The notes: a model not told the origin generated them from the letters alone. Shown: positions 1 to 7,191, counted from the stretch's first letter. The stretch is 39,619 nt of DNA from a bacterium (GCA_016781505.1 JADDQF010000127.1:1-39619); one strand, 5' to 3'. Program-made: numbers and translations.

Positions 1-100
1 GTCAGCAATAGCGCTGAAGCCGCGCCGCACAACGGTTCGTGCTTGGTTCTCGGAAGATCTTCATCTGGTCAATTTTTATCATCGCCAAAGGCAGGAAACC

Positions 101-601
101 ATGGCCCTCGATCCGCAACTAACAAGCTTGATCGTGCCACCCGAAGAAACGGCGCGTATTGAGGAAGTCCTCAACCGGCTCGTCGAAGAAACCGGAGGTA
201 ACCACGCGTTGCTCCTGGACAAGAGCGGTCAAGTGATCGCCTGCCACGGCGATGCAAACCGACAAGACACGACGGCGCTTGGAGCACTGATCGCCGGCAC
301 CTTCGCCTCATCGCGTGAAGTTGCCAAGCTGCTGCGTGAAAAAGATTTCAAAATGCTGTTTCAACAGGGCGTGCGCGAAAATTTGTTTATTGCCCTGATC
401 GCCGACCAGTGGATTTTGACCATTATCTTCAGCAAAGAAACCCATATCGGGCTGGTCAAGGTGTTGATCAAAAAAGCATCCGAAGAGCTGGCCGCGATCT
501 TCCAACGCGTTCGCCAATCCCGTCGGGTGCGCGACGATGTTCTCGGCGCCAGCTTCCGCACGTCGATGGAAGACACGATCGATCTGCTATTCCGCGACTA
601 A
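101..601 (+). CDS. mglB: Roadblock/LC7 protein, MglB-like GTPase regulator
   Basis: A 166-residue protein with one Roadblock/LC7 fold (about residues 15-125). Its core strand is the hydrophobic-charged pattern NHALLLDKSGQVIA, and an alpha-helical tail rich in Arg and Glu follows. The family acts as homodimeric regulators, and the MglB members are GTPase-activating proteins for MglA. The start is ATG at 101, preceded by an AGGAAA Shine-Dalgarno. The gene is followed 22 bp later by an unmistakable mglA, the same order as the mglBA operon of Myxococcus. I see no clear promoter in the first 100 bases; the transcript may begin outside the window. The family is clear. The GAP activity is inferred from the neighbour and was not read from specific residues. 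Confidence 0.85.
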   Translation: MALDPQLTSLIVPPEETARIEEVLNRLVEETGGNHALLLDKSGQVIACHGDANRQDTTALGALIAGTFASSREVAKLLREKDFKMLFQQGVRENLFIALIADQWILTIIFSKETHIGLVKVLIKKASEELAAIFQRVRQSRRVRDDVLGASFRTSMEDTIDLLFRD

Positions 602-623
602 CAGCCAGGGAGCTCCTTAAACT

Positions 624-1199
624 ATGGCACTTATCAACGTTGCAGCGCGTGAAATTCACTGCAAAATTGTGTATTACGGCCCCGGTATGTGCGGCAAAAC
701 CACCAACCTTCAGTGGATCCATGGGCAGGTGCCGCAGGCTACCAAGGGTAACTTGCTGTCGATTGCTACCGAAACAGAGCGCACGCTGTTTTTTGACTTC
801 CTGCCGCTGGACTTGGGCAAGGTACGTGGGTTTCAGACCCGTTTCCATTTGTACACGGTTCCCGGCCAGGTGTTGTACGAGCGTACCCGGGTGGCGGTGC
901 TGAATGGGGCTGATGGCGTCGTTTTCGTCGCCGACTCGCAACGAAGCAAGCTGGAAGAAAATGTTAACAGCTTGAAGGAACTCGCCCGCAACGTCCAAAA
1001 GCAGGGCAAGCGGTTCCAGGAGTTTCCGCTTGTGCTCCAATACAACAAACGCGACCTGCCGAATGCCTTGCCGGTCGCGGTGCTCGATAAATACCTCAAC
1101 CCATTCAACTGGCCCCGCTTCGAAGCGTGTGCCGCGTCGGGACCAGGTGTATTCGATACCCTGAAGGGCATCAGCAAAATCGTCATTGGCAAACTGTAG
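624..1199 (+). CDS. mglA: MglA-type small Ras-like GTPase
   Basis: A 191-residue cytoplasmic GTPase. It has a P-loop GPGMCGKT (residues 19-26), the MglA hallmark TETERTLFFDFLP (49-61), TVPGQ (78-82) in place of the usual DxxG of the G3 motif, VFVADSQ, and the G4 motif NKRD (141-144). The Thr in G3 and the absence of a lipidation tail are typical of MglA, which cycles between a GTP-bound polar form and a GDP-bound diffuse form to set cell polarity and drive gliding or twitching motility. The gene lies 22 bp after the Roadblock gene and is surely co-transcribed with it. Downstream sits a short heptamer repeat (1204-1224) before the next gene. Identification is strong. The cellular role here (motility, polarity or envelope growth) is inferred. 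Confidence 0.95.
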   Translation: MALINVAAREIHCKIVYYGPGMCGKTTNLQWIHGQVPQATKGNLLSIATETERTLFFDFLPLDLGKVRGFQTRFHLYTVPGQVLYERTRVAVLNGADGVVFVADSQRSKLEENVNSLKELARNVQKQGKRFQEFPLVLQYNKRDLPNALPVAVLDKYLNPFNWPRFEACAASGPGVFDTLKGISKIVIGKL

Positions 1200-1203
1200 G
1201 AGC

Positions 1204-1279
1204 TGTCAGTTGTCAGCCATCAGCCGTGGCGCCATCGTGGGATGGCGCGAAAGCGGGCCTGATTGCTGATCGTTGATTA
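1204..1279. repeat. Two short tracts of 7-bp tandem repeats
   Basis: Between mglA and the DUF4388 gene there are three 7-bp units at 1204-1224 (TGTCAGT, TGTCAGC, CATCAGC) and three more at 1259-1279 (CTGATTG, CTGATCG, TTGATTA). The units are imperfect but keep exact 7-bp phase. Comparable tracts occur at 5250-5277, 5305-5339 and 36546-36566, always between genes. They resemble the heptanucleotide tandem repeats (STRRs) known from cyanobacteria. No function can be assigned from sequence. Confidence 0.7.
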
Positions 1280-1287
1280 CTACCATT

Positions 1288-2136
1288 ATGGCGCTTCAAG
1301 GTGATTTGAGCGATTTCGGTCTCGTCGATATCATCCAACTTATTGACCTTGGCAAGAAAACCGGCGGCGTCGAGGTGCATGCCCGCCGCGGTAACGAGCA
1401 GTTCGACGGGTGGCTGTATTTCAACGAGGGCAAAATTTGCGGGGCACAGCTGGGCCGACTCAGCGGCGAAGAGGCTGCGTACACGCTCTTCACCTGCAAC
1501 GCCGGACCATTTACGCTGCACGAGCAGATTGCGCTGCCGGCGCCCAACGTCCGGGTCTCGAACGAAGTTGTGATCATGGAAGGGATTGGCCGGCAGGATG
1601 AGTGGGCTACCTTGGCTGAGCGCATGCCGCCCAAGGCAATGATTCTGCGCCTGGTAGCCAATCCACGCTCGTCAACCCGCGAAATCAATCTTGAGGCCGA
1701 CAAGTGGCGCGTGCTCACCATGATCAACGGCAAGAACACTGTCGGCGACATTATTCAGCTGTCGGGCTTGGGCGATTTTGTGAGCTGCCGAATTATCATC
1801 GAGATGCTGGACGCGGGCCTGATCGAGGGCCGGATGATCGAGCCAACTGCGGTACCAGCGGTTGCGCCAGTGGTGCCGCCTGCTGCGTTGCCAGCCGCGC
1901 CGCTGTATCCCGAACTGGAAAAACTGGCGGTGGCTGGTATCGGGAACAGCGCGCGGGTGCTCTTGGCAGATGCATTCCGCCGGGCTGGGCTTAAGCCCGA
2001 CGACTCAACCAAGCCACAGCAGATGTTACGAGCCGTCACCGGTTTTGAGCAATCTACGACCCTGCTGCTCGGCCCATCCCGTGCCCGTGCGCTCGCCGAT
2101 CAGCTGCGGACCAGGATTCAACAAGCGGGCCACTAA
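1288..2136 (+). CDS. DUF4388 (PATAN) domain protein
   Basis: A 282-residue soluble protein. Residues 1-100 form a PATAN/DUF4388 domain, recognisable from the opening MALQGDLSDFGLVDIIQLID, then GG-E-H and WLYFNEGKI. PATAN domains are protein-interaction adaptors in bacterial signalling, often beside MglA-type GTPases or response regulators. Residues 105-185 look like a winged-helix-like segment (MILRLVANPRSSTREINLEA, then NGKNTVGDIIQL). An Ala/Pro/Val linker and a helical C-terminal region of about 80 residues follow. I chose ATG 1288 because it begins the conserved domain; an in-frame TTG at 1273 is the alternative. Neither has a good Shine-Dalgarno. The position after mglA suggests an effector or adaptor of the GTPase (inference). 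Confidence 0.8.
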   Translation: MALQGDLSDFGLVDIIQLIDLGKKTGGVEVHARRGNEQFDGWLYFNEGKICGAQLGRLSGEEAAYTLFTCNAGPFTLHEQIALPAPNVRVSNEVVIMEGIGRQDEWATLAERMPPKAMILRLVANPRSSTREINLEADKWRVLTMINGKNTVGDIIQLSGLGDFVSCRIIIEMLDAGLIEGRMIEPTAVPAVAPVVPPAALPAAPLYPELEKLAVAGIGNSARVLLADAFRRAGLKPDDSTKPQQMLRAVTGFEQSTTLLLGPSRARALADQLRTRIQQAGH

Positions 2137-2172
2137 GCAGACCGCGGCTAAGGAGCAGCAGTACGCGGAGGC

Positions 2173-2193
2173 CAAAGGAGAAACACTCCCTTT
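2173..2193 (+). promoter_or_regulatory. Shine-Dalgarno within a small hairpin
   Basis: The sequence AAAGGAG (2175-2181) is followed by AAACA and CTCCCTTT, so the ribosome-binding site can pair with the bases just before the ATG at 2194 (7 bp with one bulge). Spacing from SD to ATG is long (13 nt) when unfolded. The hairpin could mask the site. This is seen in sequence only; any regulatory role is inference. Confidence 0.35.
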
Positions 2194-3111
2194 ATGCAAC
2201 GTAAAGCTTATGCCATGCCGTTCGCCGTGCCAACCTTTGAACGGCTGCGCTCGGCAGACCTTTTCATCCCCATCATCCTAAGCTTGGCGTTTGCGTTGCC
2301 GCTTGCGCTCGCATTTTTGGGTGTCGGCATTCGCCGCGATAAGCATACGCCGCTGGTGATCAACGAAGCCTTTGTTAATCCCCAAGCTCCCAGGGCGGGA
2401 GCTTGGGTCGAGCTGTATAACGCGTCGGATGAACCAATTTCGGTTGATGGGTGGAAGTTGAGCACGGCAGCCACCGATGTGCAAACCCTGCGAGGAACCG
2501 TCCAGCCGCATAGCTATCTCCTGGTCAAAACCGCTGGCGCATGGAATGCTCAAGCCGACGCAGTTATTTTGCGCGGCGTCGACAACGACAAAGTTGATTA
2601 TGTCCAATGGGGCCCGGCACCGGAGAAAAGCCCAATCAGCGATTGGAACAGAACAGCCGTAAAAGCGCCAGCTCCGAACGCCGCGCTGGTACGCAATCCA
2701 CAAGGCTTGGACTCAGATACAAGCAAGGACTGGCGCACAGCCAAGCCGTCGCCAAACACGCAATCACCGGCGTCCCTGAACACCGGTTTGTATCGCTTGC
2801 TCTTTGACATCACCAACTATGTTAGCCTGATGGCGGGTTTCCTTCTGTGGGGCGCATTTATTCTGATTGGCCTGATCGCTAAGCGCTTTGAGATGCTGAC
2901 CGGCCAGCGCGCCTACTGGAGCGCGATGATTGTGGCGCCGATCGGTATCGTGGTGTACAACAGCATTCAATCGTACGCCTTTTTCACCGCCGGCATCATG
3001 ACTCCCCGCCAGCAGCTGTGGGCCTTCTCGGCGCTGTTTGTGTCGGCTGCGGCCATGGCGTATGTTGTGTATCGCTTTTATGGCATTGCCCGGCGCATTC
3101 TTGAGGTATGA
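2194..3111 (+). CDS. Lamin-tail (LTD) domain membrane protein
   Basis: A 305-residue membrane protein. An N-terminal transmembrane helix (about residues 29-46, LSLAFALPLALAFLGVGI) precedes an extracytoplasmic lamin-tail domain at about residues 52-150. That domain has the typical pattern LVINEAFVNP, then WVELYNASDEPISVDGWKLS, then YLLVKTAG. A Pro/Ser-rich linker follows. Three further transmembrane helices fill the C-terminal 105 residues (LMAGFLLWGAFILIGLIA, IVAPIGIVVYNSI and ALFVSAAAMAYVVYRF). Bacterial LTDs are immunoglobulin-like modules found on exported proteins and their ligands are mostly unknown. The start is the first ATG after AAAGGAG; ATG 2215 is also possible. The gene lies 57 bp after the PATAN gene and 3 bp before the next one, so it probably belongs to the mglBA operon. 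Confidence 0.75.
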   Translation: MQRKAYAMPFAVPTFERLRSADLFIPIILSLAFALPLALAFLGVGIRRDKHTPLVINEAFVNPQAPRAGAWVELYNASDEPISVDGWKLSTAATDVQTLRGTVQPHSYLLVKTAGAWNAQADAVILRGVDNDKVDYVQWGPAPEKSPISDWNRTAVKAPAPNAALVRNPQGLDSDTSKDWRTAKPSPNTQSPASLNTGLYRLLFDITNYVSLMAGFLLWGAFILIGLIAKRFEMLTGQRAYWSAMIVAPIGIVVYNSIQSYAFFTAGIMTPRQQLWAFSALFVSAAAMAYVVYRFYGIARRILEV

Positions 3112-3114
3112 GCT

Positions 3115-3453
3115 ATGACAATTCAATGGTTACACATTGGGCTGATCCTGGAGATTGGCGTCGTTATTTTGGCGCTGGTGTTGTTTCGCTTCTCCCGTGT
3201 TCTGGGCGGCCTGCTTGATCTGATCCATCGTCCACCGCTGGAAGTATGGCTTAAGCTGTCGGGCTGGGTCATGATCCTGGGCTTTGCGATCCCCCATTAC
3301 ATTGCCGTCGGCATCTTGTATCCCAACGTGGCCAATCCGCAAATGCTGCAGCTGCTGTGGATCGCGCGGACCTTCTCATTCTTTTCGCTGTTCATTGCCG
3401 CTGTGCTCGCGTTTGTGCCGTCGTTTATGTATTATCGCTGGACGAACCAATAA
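3115..3453 (+). CDS. Small membrane protein, function unknown
   Basis: A 112-residue integral membrane protein with three to four predicted helices (about residues 6-23, 44-66 and 80-105), among them IGLILEIGVVILALVLF and FFSLFIAAVLAFVPSFM. I do not recognise a family. It starts 3 bases after the stop of the lamin-tail gene, with GAGGT upstream that lies inside the previous gene's last codons, so translation is probably coupled. The tight linkage suggests a partner subunit of the lamin-tail membrane protein (inference). A 12-bp hairpin follows the gene at 3499-3541. Confidence 0.7.
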   Translation: MTIQWLHIGLILEIGVVILALVLFRFSRVLGGLLDLIHRPPLEVWLKLSGWVMILGFAIPHYIAVGILYPNVANPQMLQLLWIARTFSFFSLFIAAVLAFVPSFMYYRWTNQ

Positions 3454-3498
3454 TCGGGAAGTGCGAGGTAGGTTCCCAACGGTGCAGTTTGCGACAAA

Positions 3499-3541
3499 CA
3501 GGCAAGCAGTTTCGAGCGCCAAGCTCACGACTGCTTGCCTG
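3499..3541 (+). other. 12-bp perfect hairpin after the mglBA cluster
   Basis: CAGGCAAGCAGT (3499-3510) pairs perfectly with ACTGCTTGCCTG (3530-3541) across a 19-nt loop. No T-run follows, so it is not a classical intrinsic terminator. It could protect the 3' end of the upstream transcript or assist Rho-type termination. It lies 14 bp before the -35 element of the purH promoter. Confidence 0.5.
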
Positions 3542-3554
3542 GAATTACGTACCT

Positions 3555-3582
3555 TTGACCTGGAAGCCGATAGCGGTATAAT
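3555..3582 (+). promoter_or_regulatory. Sigma70-type promoter for purH
   Basis: TTGACC (3555-3560) and TATAAT (3577-3582) are separated by 16 bp. Transcription is expected to start at about 3589, just ahead of the riboswitch aptamer. Confidence 0.85.
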
Positions 3583-3593
3583 GTTCGCCGTAA

Positions 3594-3668
3594 CCGACGT
3601 ACGGATGACTGGCGTCAAACGTGGAGAACCACGAGGAAGTCCGTACATTACGAGCCGTTCGCCTGGGC
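3594..3668 (+). ncRNA. ZTP (pfl) riboswitch aptamer
   Basis: The sequence matches the pfl/ZTP riboswitch plan. P1 is GTACGGA (3599-3605) with TCCGTAC (3640-3646). The conserved internal loop GACTGGCG lies at 3607-3614. P2 is CGTGG-AGAA-CCACG (3620-3633), followed by AGGAAG. After a short linker comes the P3 element GCCGTTCGCCTGGGC (3654-3668). GGCG (3611-3614) can pair with CGCC (3660-3663) to form the diagnostic pseudoknot. The class senses ZTP/ZMP, the AICAR intermediates that build up when 10-formyl-tetrahydrofolate is short. It lies directly upstream of purH, whose product consumes ZMP. In known members the ligand turns expression on by blocking a terminator. Confidence 0.92.
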
Positions 3669-3670
3669 TA

Positions 3671-3699
3671 GGTTCCGAACAGTGATTCGGGGCCTTTTT
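3671..3699 (+). terminator. Riboswitch expression-platform terminator
   Basis: GGTTCCGAA (3671-3679) pairs with TTCGGGGCC (3686-3694) over a 6-nt loop, nine base pairs including two G-U, followed by TTTTT. It stands 3 nt after the ZTP aptamer and 20 nt before the purH ATG, so it is the expression platform. An alternative pairing, GTTCG (3657-3661) with CGAAC (3676-3680), overlaps both aptamer P3 and the terminator arm and may take part in switching. Confidence 0.88.
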
Positions 3700-3719
3700 C
3701 ATTGGCGGAAGAAGGCGTT

Positions 3720-5240
3720 ATGCGGGCAATCATCAGCGTATCGAACAAAACAGGCGTAGCTGAGCTGGGTCATGCGCTCCAGGCACGAGGTGTTGAAATT
3801 TTTTCGACCGGGGGCACGCTCACAGCGTTGCTCCAAGCGCGTGTAACTGCTCAGTCGGTCAGCAAGCTCACCAATTTTCCAGAAATCCTGGCAGGTCGGG
3901 TCAAGACCCTACATCCAGCGGTGCATGGCGGTATTCTGCATCGCCGTGACCGACCGGACGACGTGGCGCAGCTTGCGGCTCATGGTCTGGCGGCCATCGA
4001 CCTTGTGATCGTCAACCTGTACCCGTTCCGCGAAACAATCGCGCAGCCGGGGGTGCAGCTCGCGGATGCGCTCGAACAGATCGATATTGGCGGGCCGACG
4101 ATGCTGCGCGCGGCTGCTAAGAACTTTCCGGATGTGCTGGTCGTCGTCGATCCCCAGGATTATCTCCGTTTGCTCGCTGCTTTGGAAGAGGGCGCTGTTT
4201 CGCCCGAATTTCGACGCGAGCTGGCAGCCAAAGCTTTTGCCCACACTGCAGCATACGACAGCGCTATTGCGGCCTACCTGACCGCCGAGCAATTTCCCGC
4301 AACGCTGCCGCTCGCTTTTGAGAAAGCCCAAGACCTGCGCTACGGCGAGAATCCGCATCAGCCCGCCGCTTTTTACCGTGATGCTAGTGCTGCGGGCGGT
4401 TCCATTGCCGCCGCGCGTCAGCTGCAGGGCAAGGAGCTTTCGTTTAACAACTTGCTGGACGCCGATGCCGCGCTCCAGATCATCCAGAACTTCCCAAGTC
4501 CAACCGTCGCCATCTTGAAACATTCCAACCCGTGCGGCCTCGCCTCCAACGACGACCTGGTAGCAGCACACGCTGCTGCACGGTCGGGCGATCCGGTCTC
4601 GGCCTTCGGCGGGATCGTCGGCATCAATCGGCCGGTCGATGGGCGGATGGCCGCGGCAATGCAGCGTTTCTTCTACGAGGTGATCATCGCGCCGGCATTC
4701 GACGACGAAGCCCGATCCATCTTAGCGGCCAAGCCTAACCTACGCCTGCTGGAGCTCGATTTGATCCAGCAATCCGCGCAGGCGTGGGATTATCGCCGGG
4801 TGAGCGGAGGACTGCTGGTCCAGGCGCAAGATCGCGTGGCCGACGACGATCCGGCTGGCTGGCAGGTTGTTTCGGAACGGAAGCCGACCGACGAGCAGCT
4901 GGCAGCACTCGCGTTTGGGTGGCGCGCCTGTGCCTTTGTGAAGTCGAACGCGATCGTGCTGGTGCAGGGCCAAACGCTGGTGGGCATGGGTGCCGGCCAG
5001 CCTTCACGCGTCGATTCGGTGCATATTGCCGTGCGCAAAGCCGGGGAACGCGCCCAAGGCAGCGTGCTGGCCTCGGATGCGTTCTTTCCCAAGCCGGATG
5101 GCGTAGAAGCAGCGGCCGCCGCCGGCGTTGCGGCGATCGTGCAGCCCGGTGGCTCACAGGCCGACGACGAAGTGCTGGCAACGGCGAACCGGCTGGGCCT
5201 GGTACTGCTGCTGACCGGCCGACGACATTTTCGACACTAG
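3720..5240 (+). CDS. purH: Bifunctional AICAR transformylase/IMP cyclohydrolase
   Basis: A 506-residue enzyme catalysing the last two steps of de novo purine synthesis: formyl transfer from 10-formyl-THF to AICAR, then cyclisation to IMP. The N-terminal MGS-like cyclohydrolase domain (about 1-150) carries SNKTGV, STGGT and GRVKTLHPAVHGGIL. The transformylase domain follows with RYGENPHQPAAFY, SFNNLLDADAAL, KHSNPCGLA (catalytic Lys/His region) and AFGGIVGIN. Length is close to the usual 510-530. I chose ATG 3720 because GGAAGAAGG ends 5 bp before it; the in-frame TTG at 3702 would sit too close to the terminator. Expression is expected to be governed by the ZTP riboswitch immediately upstream. 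Confidence 0.96.
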   Translation: MRAIISVSNKTGVAELGHALQARGVEIFSTGGTLTALLQARVTAQSVSKLTNFPEILAGRVKTLHPAVHGGILHRRDRPDDVAQLAAHGLAAIDLVIVNLYPFRETIAQPGVQLADALEQIDIGGPTMLRAAAKNFPDVLVVVDPQDYLRLLAALEEGAVSPEFRRELAAKAFAHTAAYDSAIAAYLTAEQFPATLPLAFEKAQDLRYGENPHQPAAFYRDASAAGGSIAAARQLQGKELSFNNLLDADAALQIIQNFPSPTVAILKHSNPCGLASNDDLVAAHAAARSGDPVSAFGGIVGINRPVDGRMAAAMQRFFYEVIIAPAFDDEARSILAAKPNLRLLELDLIQQSAQAWDYRRVSGGLLVQAQDRVADDDPAGWQVVSERKPTDEQLAALAFGWRACAFVKSNAIVLVQGQTLVGMGAGQPSRVDSVHIAVRKAGERAQGSVLASDAFFPKPDGVEAAAAAGVAAIVQPGGSQADDEVLATANRLGLVLLLTGRRHFRH

Positions 5241-5249
5241 GAGCAACGA

Positions 5250-5339
5250 GGCAACAGGCAACAGGTAACAGGCATCAGGTTGGAAGCAATCTTAAACATC
5301 GATACCTGAAACCTGAAACCTGAAACCTGAAACCTGAAA
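5250..5339. repeat. Two adjacent heptanucleotide tandem repeat tracts
   Basis: Four 7-bp units lie at 5250-5277 (GGCAACA, GGCAACA, GGTAACA, GGCATCA). Five perfect copies of CCTGAAA lie at 5305-5339. They fill nearly all of the 102-bp gap between purH and hisIE, and the second tract ends 3 bp before the hisIE start codon. Both tracts use the same 7-bp period as the repeats at 1204 and 36546. Confidence 0.9.
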
Positions 5340-5342
5340 GCT

Positions 5343-5957
5343 ATGATCAACTTCGATACCAACGGCTTAATTCCGGCGATTGTGCAGCACGCGCGTAGCG
5401 GCGAAGTGCTGATGCTCGGATATATGAACGAGGCGGCGCTGGCGCAGACCCAGCAAAGTGGACTGGTCACCTTTTGGAGTCGCTCACGGGGCGAGCTGTG
5501 GCAAAAAGGAGCGACCAGCGGCAACGTGCTGCGACTGGTCGAGCTGCGGCAGGACTGCGACGGCGATGCGCTGCTGGTGCTGGCCGAGCCGGCCGGACCA
5601 ACCTGTCATACCGGCGCGCCGTCGTGCTTTTTCCGGACGCTTGACGAGCAGCCGGTGACTCAGGCCCAACCGCCAAGTGCGGTGCTGGCGCAGCTCGCCG
5701 ACCTGATCGAGCGGCGGCGCCAAGAGCAGACCGAAGGATCGTACACAGTGAAGCTGCTCAACGGTGGGCCAGAACGGATTGGCAAAAAGGTCGGCGAGGA
5801 AGCGACCGAGGTAGTGATCGGCGCGATGAAGGGCGACGCCGACGAACTAGCCTACGAGGCTGCCGATTTGGTGTACCACACGCTTGTCCTGCTGGCAAGC
5901 CAAGGGGTAGCGCCGGAGCGGGTTTGGGCCGAGCTAGCGCGCCGCTATAACAAGTAG
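5343..5957 (+). CDS. hisIE: Phosphoribosyl-AMP cyclohydrolase/-ATP diphosphatase
   Basis: A 204-residue fusion catalysing steps 2 and 3 of histidine synthesis. HisI occupies about residues 1-105, with [33 protein letters not shown], the metal-binding DCDGD, and Zn ligands in TCHTG and PSCFF. HisE follows at about 115-204, with [22 protein letters not shown] and the MazG-like metal-binding run [12 protein letters not shown]. Length and domain order match the common bifunctional form. The start at 5343 abuts a CCTGAAA repeat tract and has only a weak Shine-Dalgarno (GAAAG). There is no other his gene in the window. It may be read through from purH; histidine and purine synthesis are linked because the his pathway releases AICAR. 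Confidence 0.95.
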   Translation: MINFDTNGLIPAIVQHARSGEVLMLGYMNEAALAQTQQSGLVTFWSRSRGELWQKGATSGNVLRLVELRQDCDGDALLVLAEPAGPTCHTGAPSCFFRTLDEQPVTQAQPPSAVLAQLADLIERRRQEQTEGSYTVKLLNGGPERIGKKVGEEATEVVIGAMKGDADELAYEAADLVYHTLVLLASQGVAPERVWAELARRYNK

Positions 5958-5968
5958 CAAACACAAAA

Positions 5969-6014
5969 CCGAGAGCGAAGCAGTGCCTCCGATTGAGGCA
6001 CTGTTCGCTCTCGG
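5969..6014. terminator. Strong bidirectional terminator hisIE/rimM
   Basis: CCGAGAGCGAA-G-CAGTGCCTC (5969-5989) pairs with GAGGCACTGTTCGCTCTCGG (5995-6014): 20 bp with one bulged G and a 5-nt loop. It is flanked by an A-rich run on the left (ACACAAAA) and CTTATT on the right. It lies between convergent hisIE and rimM and should stop transcription from both sides. Confidence 0.85.
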
Positions 6015-6032
6015 CTTATTCTGGCAACAGGC

Positions 6033-6557
6033 TTAGTCCAACAATCCAGGGATCGGGTCGATCATGACGAGGCCGCCCGCAAGGTCAAGCTGTTTCACAA
6101 TATCCTTGACCATCGGAATCAGCACTTCGCCACCTTCGGGCCGCGTCACCACCAAAACCTCATTCGCGCCCGTTTCGATCACTTCCTTAACCACGCCAAC
6201 CACGGTTCCAGCCGTGGTCTGGACATTAAGGCCGGGCAGGTCGTGCAAGAAATATTCGTCTTCGTCGAGCGGAGCGGCGTCGCTTTGGCGCATATACACT
6301 TCTTGGCCACGCAGCGCTTCGGCGCCTTCGCGGGTGTCTACGCCAGCCAGCGTGACAATCATGACCGCGCCCTTGTGCACGGCAGCGCGCCGCAACGAAT
6401 AGGGCGTCAGCCCCTCGCCGATAAACACGGTTTTGACCCGCTGCAAATGTTCGGGACGGCTGGTGATGGTGTGCAGCTTAAGCTGGCCACGCACGCCATG
6501 CGGCAGCGTAATCTGGCCAACCAGCAACAAATCGTCAAGCAATACACGATTAGTCAT
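6033..6557 (-). CDS. rimM: Ribosome maturation factor RimM
   Basis: A 174-residue 16S rRNA processing factor that binds ribosomal protein S19 during 30S assembly. The N-terminal RimM barrel has LLVGQITLPHGVRGQLKLH (about residues 10-28) and LRGQEVYM. The C-terminal PRC-barrel has YFLHDLPGLNVQT, GVVKEVIETGANEVLVV and VLIPMVKDIV. ATG 6557 lies 6 bp after the stop of khpA, and the order rpsP-khpA-rimM is the usual bacterial one. It is the last gene of a minus-strand operon and ends at the strong terminator at 5969-6014. Confidence 0.95.
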   Translation of the reverse strand: MTNRVLLDDLLLVGQITLPHGVRGQLKLHTITSRPEHLQRVKTVFIGEGLTPYSLRRAAVHKGAVMIVTLAGVDTREGAEALRGQEVYMRQSDAAPLDEDEYFLHDLPGLNVQTTAGTVVGVVKEVIETGANEVLVVTRPEGGEVLIPMVKDIVKQLDLAGGLVMIDPIPGLLD

Positions 6558-6563
6558 ATGCGG

Positions 6564-6794
6564 CTACGAGTTAATATCGAGATGCACACGCTTCCGCTCG
6601 CGCGCAGCGGCCACGCCCAATACATCGCGGATAGCCTTCGCTACCCGACCGCTGCGACCAATCACTTTGCCCGCATCGCCGGGAGCTACCGTAAGCTCAA
6701 ACGTAATGGCAAAGCGACCATCGCGCTCGCGAACACGAACCGCGTCTGGCTCGTCCACCAGCTCTTTCACAATAAAGATCAACAATTCTTTCAT
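6564..6794 (-). CDS. khpA: KH-domain RNA-binding protein KhpA
   Basis: A 76-residue single KH domain, the normal size for KhpA (YlqC). The GxxG loop is GRSG (about residues 44-47), followed by RVAKAIRDVLGVAAA. KhpA forms dimers with KhpB and binds many RNAs. It affects cell-division proteins in Gram-positives, and its position between rpsP and rimM is conserved. I chose ATG 6794 because it begins the standard MKELLIFIVKELVD. The longer frame to 6827 runs into a repeat hairpin, and no good Shine-Dalgarno is visible for either. Confidence 0.92.
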   Translation of the reverse strand: MKELLIFIVKELVDEPDAVRVRERDGRFAITFELTVAPGDAGKVIGRSGRVAKAIRDVLGVAAARERKRVHLDINS

Positions 6795-6813
6795 AGATGC
6801 AAGCAGCACTTTA

Positions 6814-6859
6814 ACGCAAAGACGCAAAGACGTGCAAGTTTATGTTTTTACGTCTTTGC
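6814..6859. repeat. Direct and inverted CGCAAAGA repeat, rpsP-khpA gap
   Basis: ACGCAAAG-ACGCAAAG is a 7-8 bp direct repeat, and GCAAAGACG (6824-6832) pairs with CGTCTTTGC (6851-6859) over an 18-nt loop. In the minus-strand transcript this 9-bp hairpin sits between rpsP and khpA. It may moderate read-through or mark a processing site; it may also be part of an interspersed repeat. Confidence 0.5.
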
Positions 6860-6891
6860 CCCCTTACGGCAGCGTGGTTGTCGGATCGTGC

Positions 6892-7191
6892 TTATGCTTC
6901 GGTCGTCGGCTGCGTCGGCTCGGCCTCGGGCGTGTACGGCGTGCCGGGCTTGGCATCCACGCCCACCTTGCCGAGCAGATACGCGACGGTATCCGACGGC
7001 TGCGCGCCGACGCTCAACCAGTAGCGCGCCCGGTCGGTCTTGACGTTGAGCACCTTGGGCTGCTGCACCGGATTGTAGTTGCCGATGATTTCGATGAACT
7101 TGCCGTCGCGGGGCGAGCGAGCGTCGGCGACGACGATCCGATAGGTTGGCTTTTTGTTCTTGCCGCGGCGCAGCAAACGAATACGAACCAC
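6892..7191 (-). CDS. rpsP: 30S ribosomal protein bS16
   Basis: A 99-residue ribosomal protein. It has the signature start [20 protein letters not shown], followed by [20 protein letters not shown] and a C-terminal Pro/Thr/Glu-rich tail of about 15 residues. It binds 16S rRNA in the 30S body. The start is GTG 7191 with GGGAGGAT just upstream. It follows ffh by 44 bp and precedes khpA and rimM, the common ffh-rpsP-khpA-rimM operon. The tail beyond about residue 85 is a lineage extension. Confidence 0.97.
   Translation of the reverse strand: MVRIRLLRRGKNKKPTYRIVVADARSPRDGKFIEIIGNYNPVQQPKVLNVKTDRARYWLSVGAQPSDTVAYLLGKVGVDAKPGTPYTPEAEPTQPTTEA

Noticed and set aside
5250-5339. Tandem repeats considered as a CRISPR array
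   Set aside because: Units are 7 bp with no spacers and no cas genes in the window.
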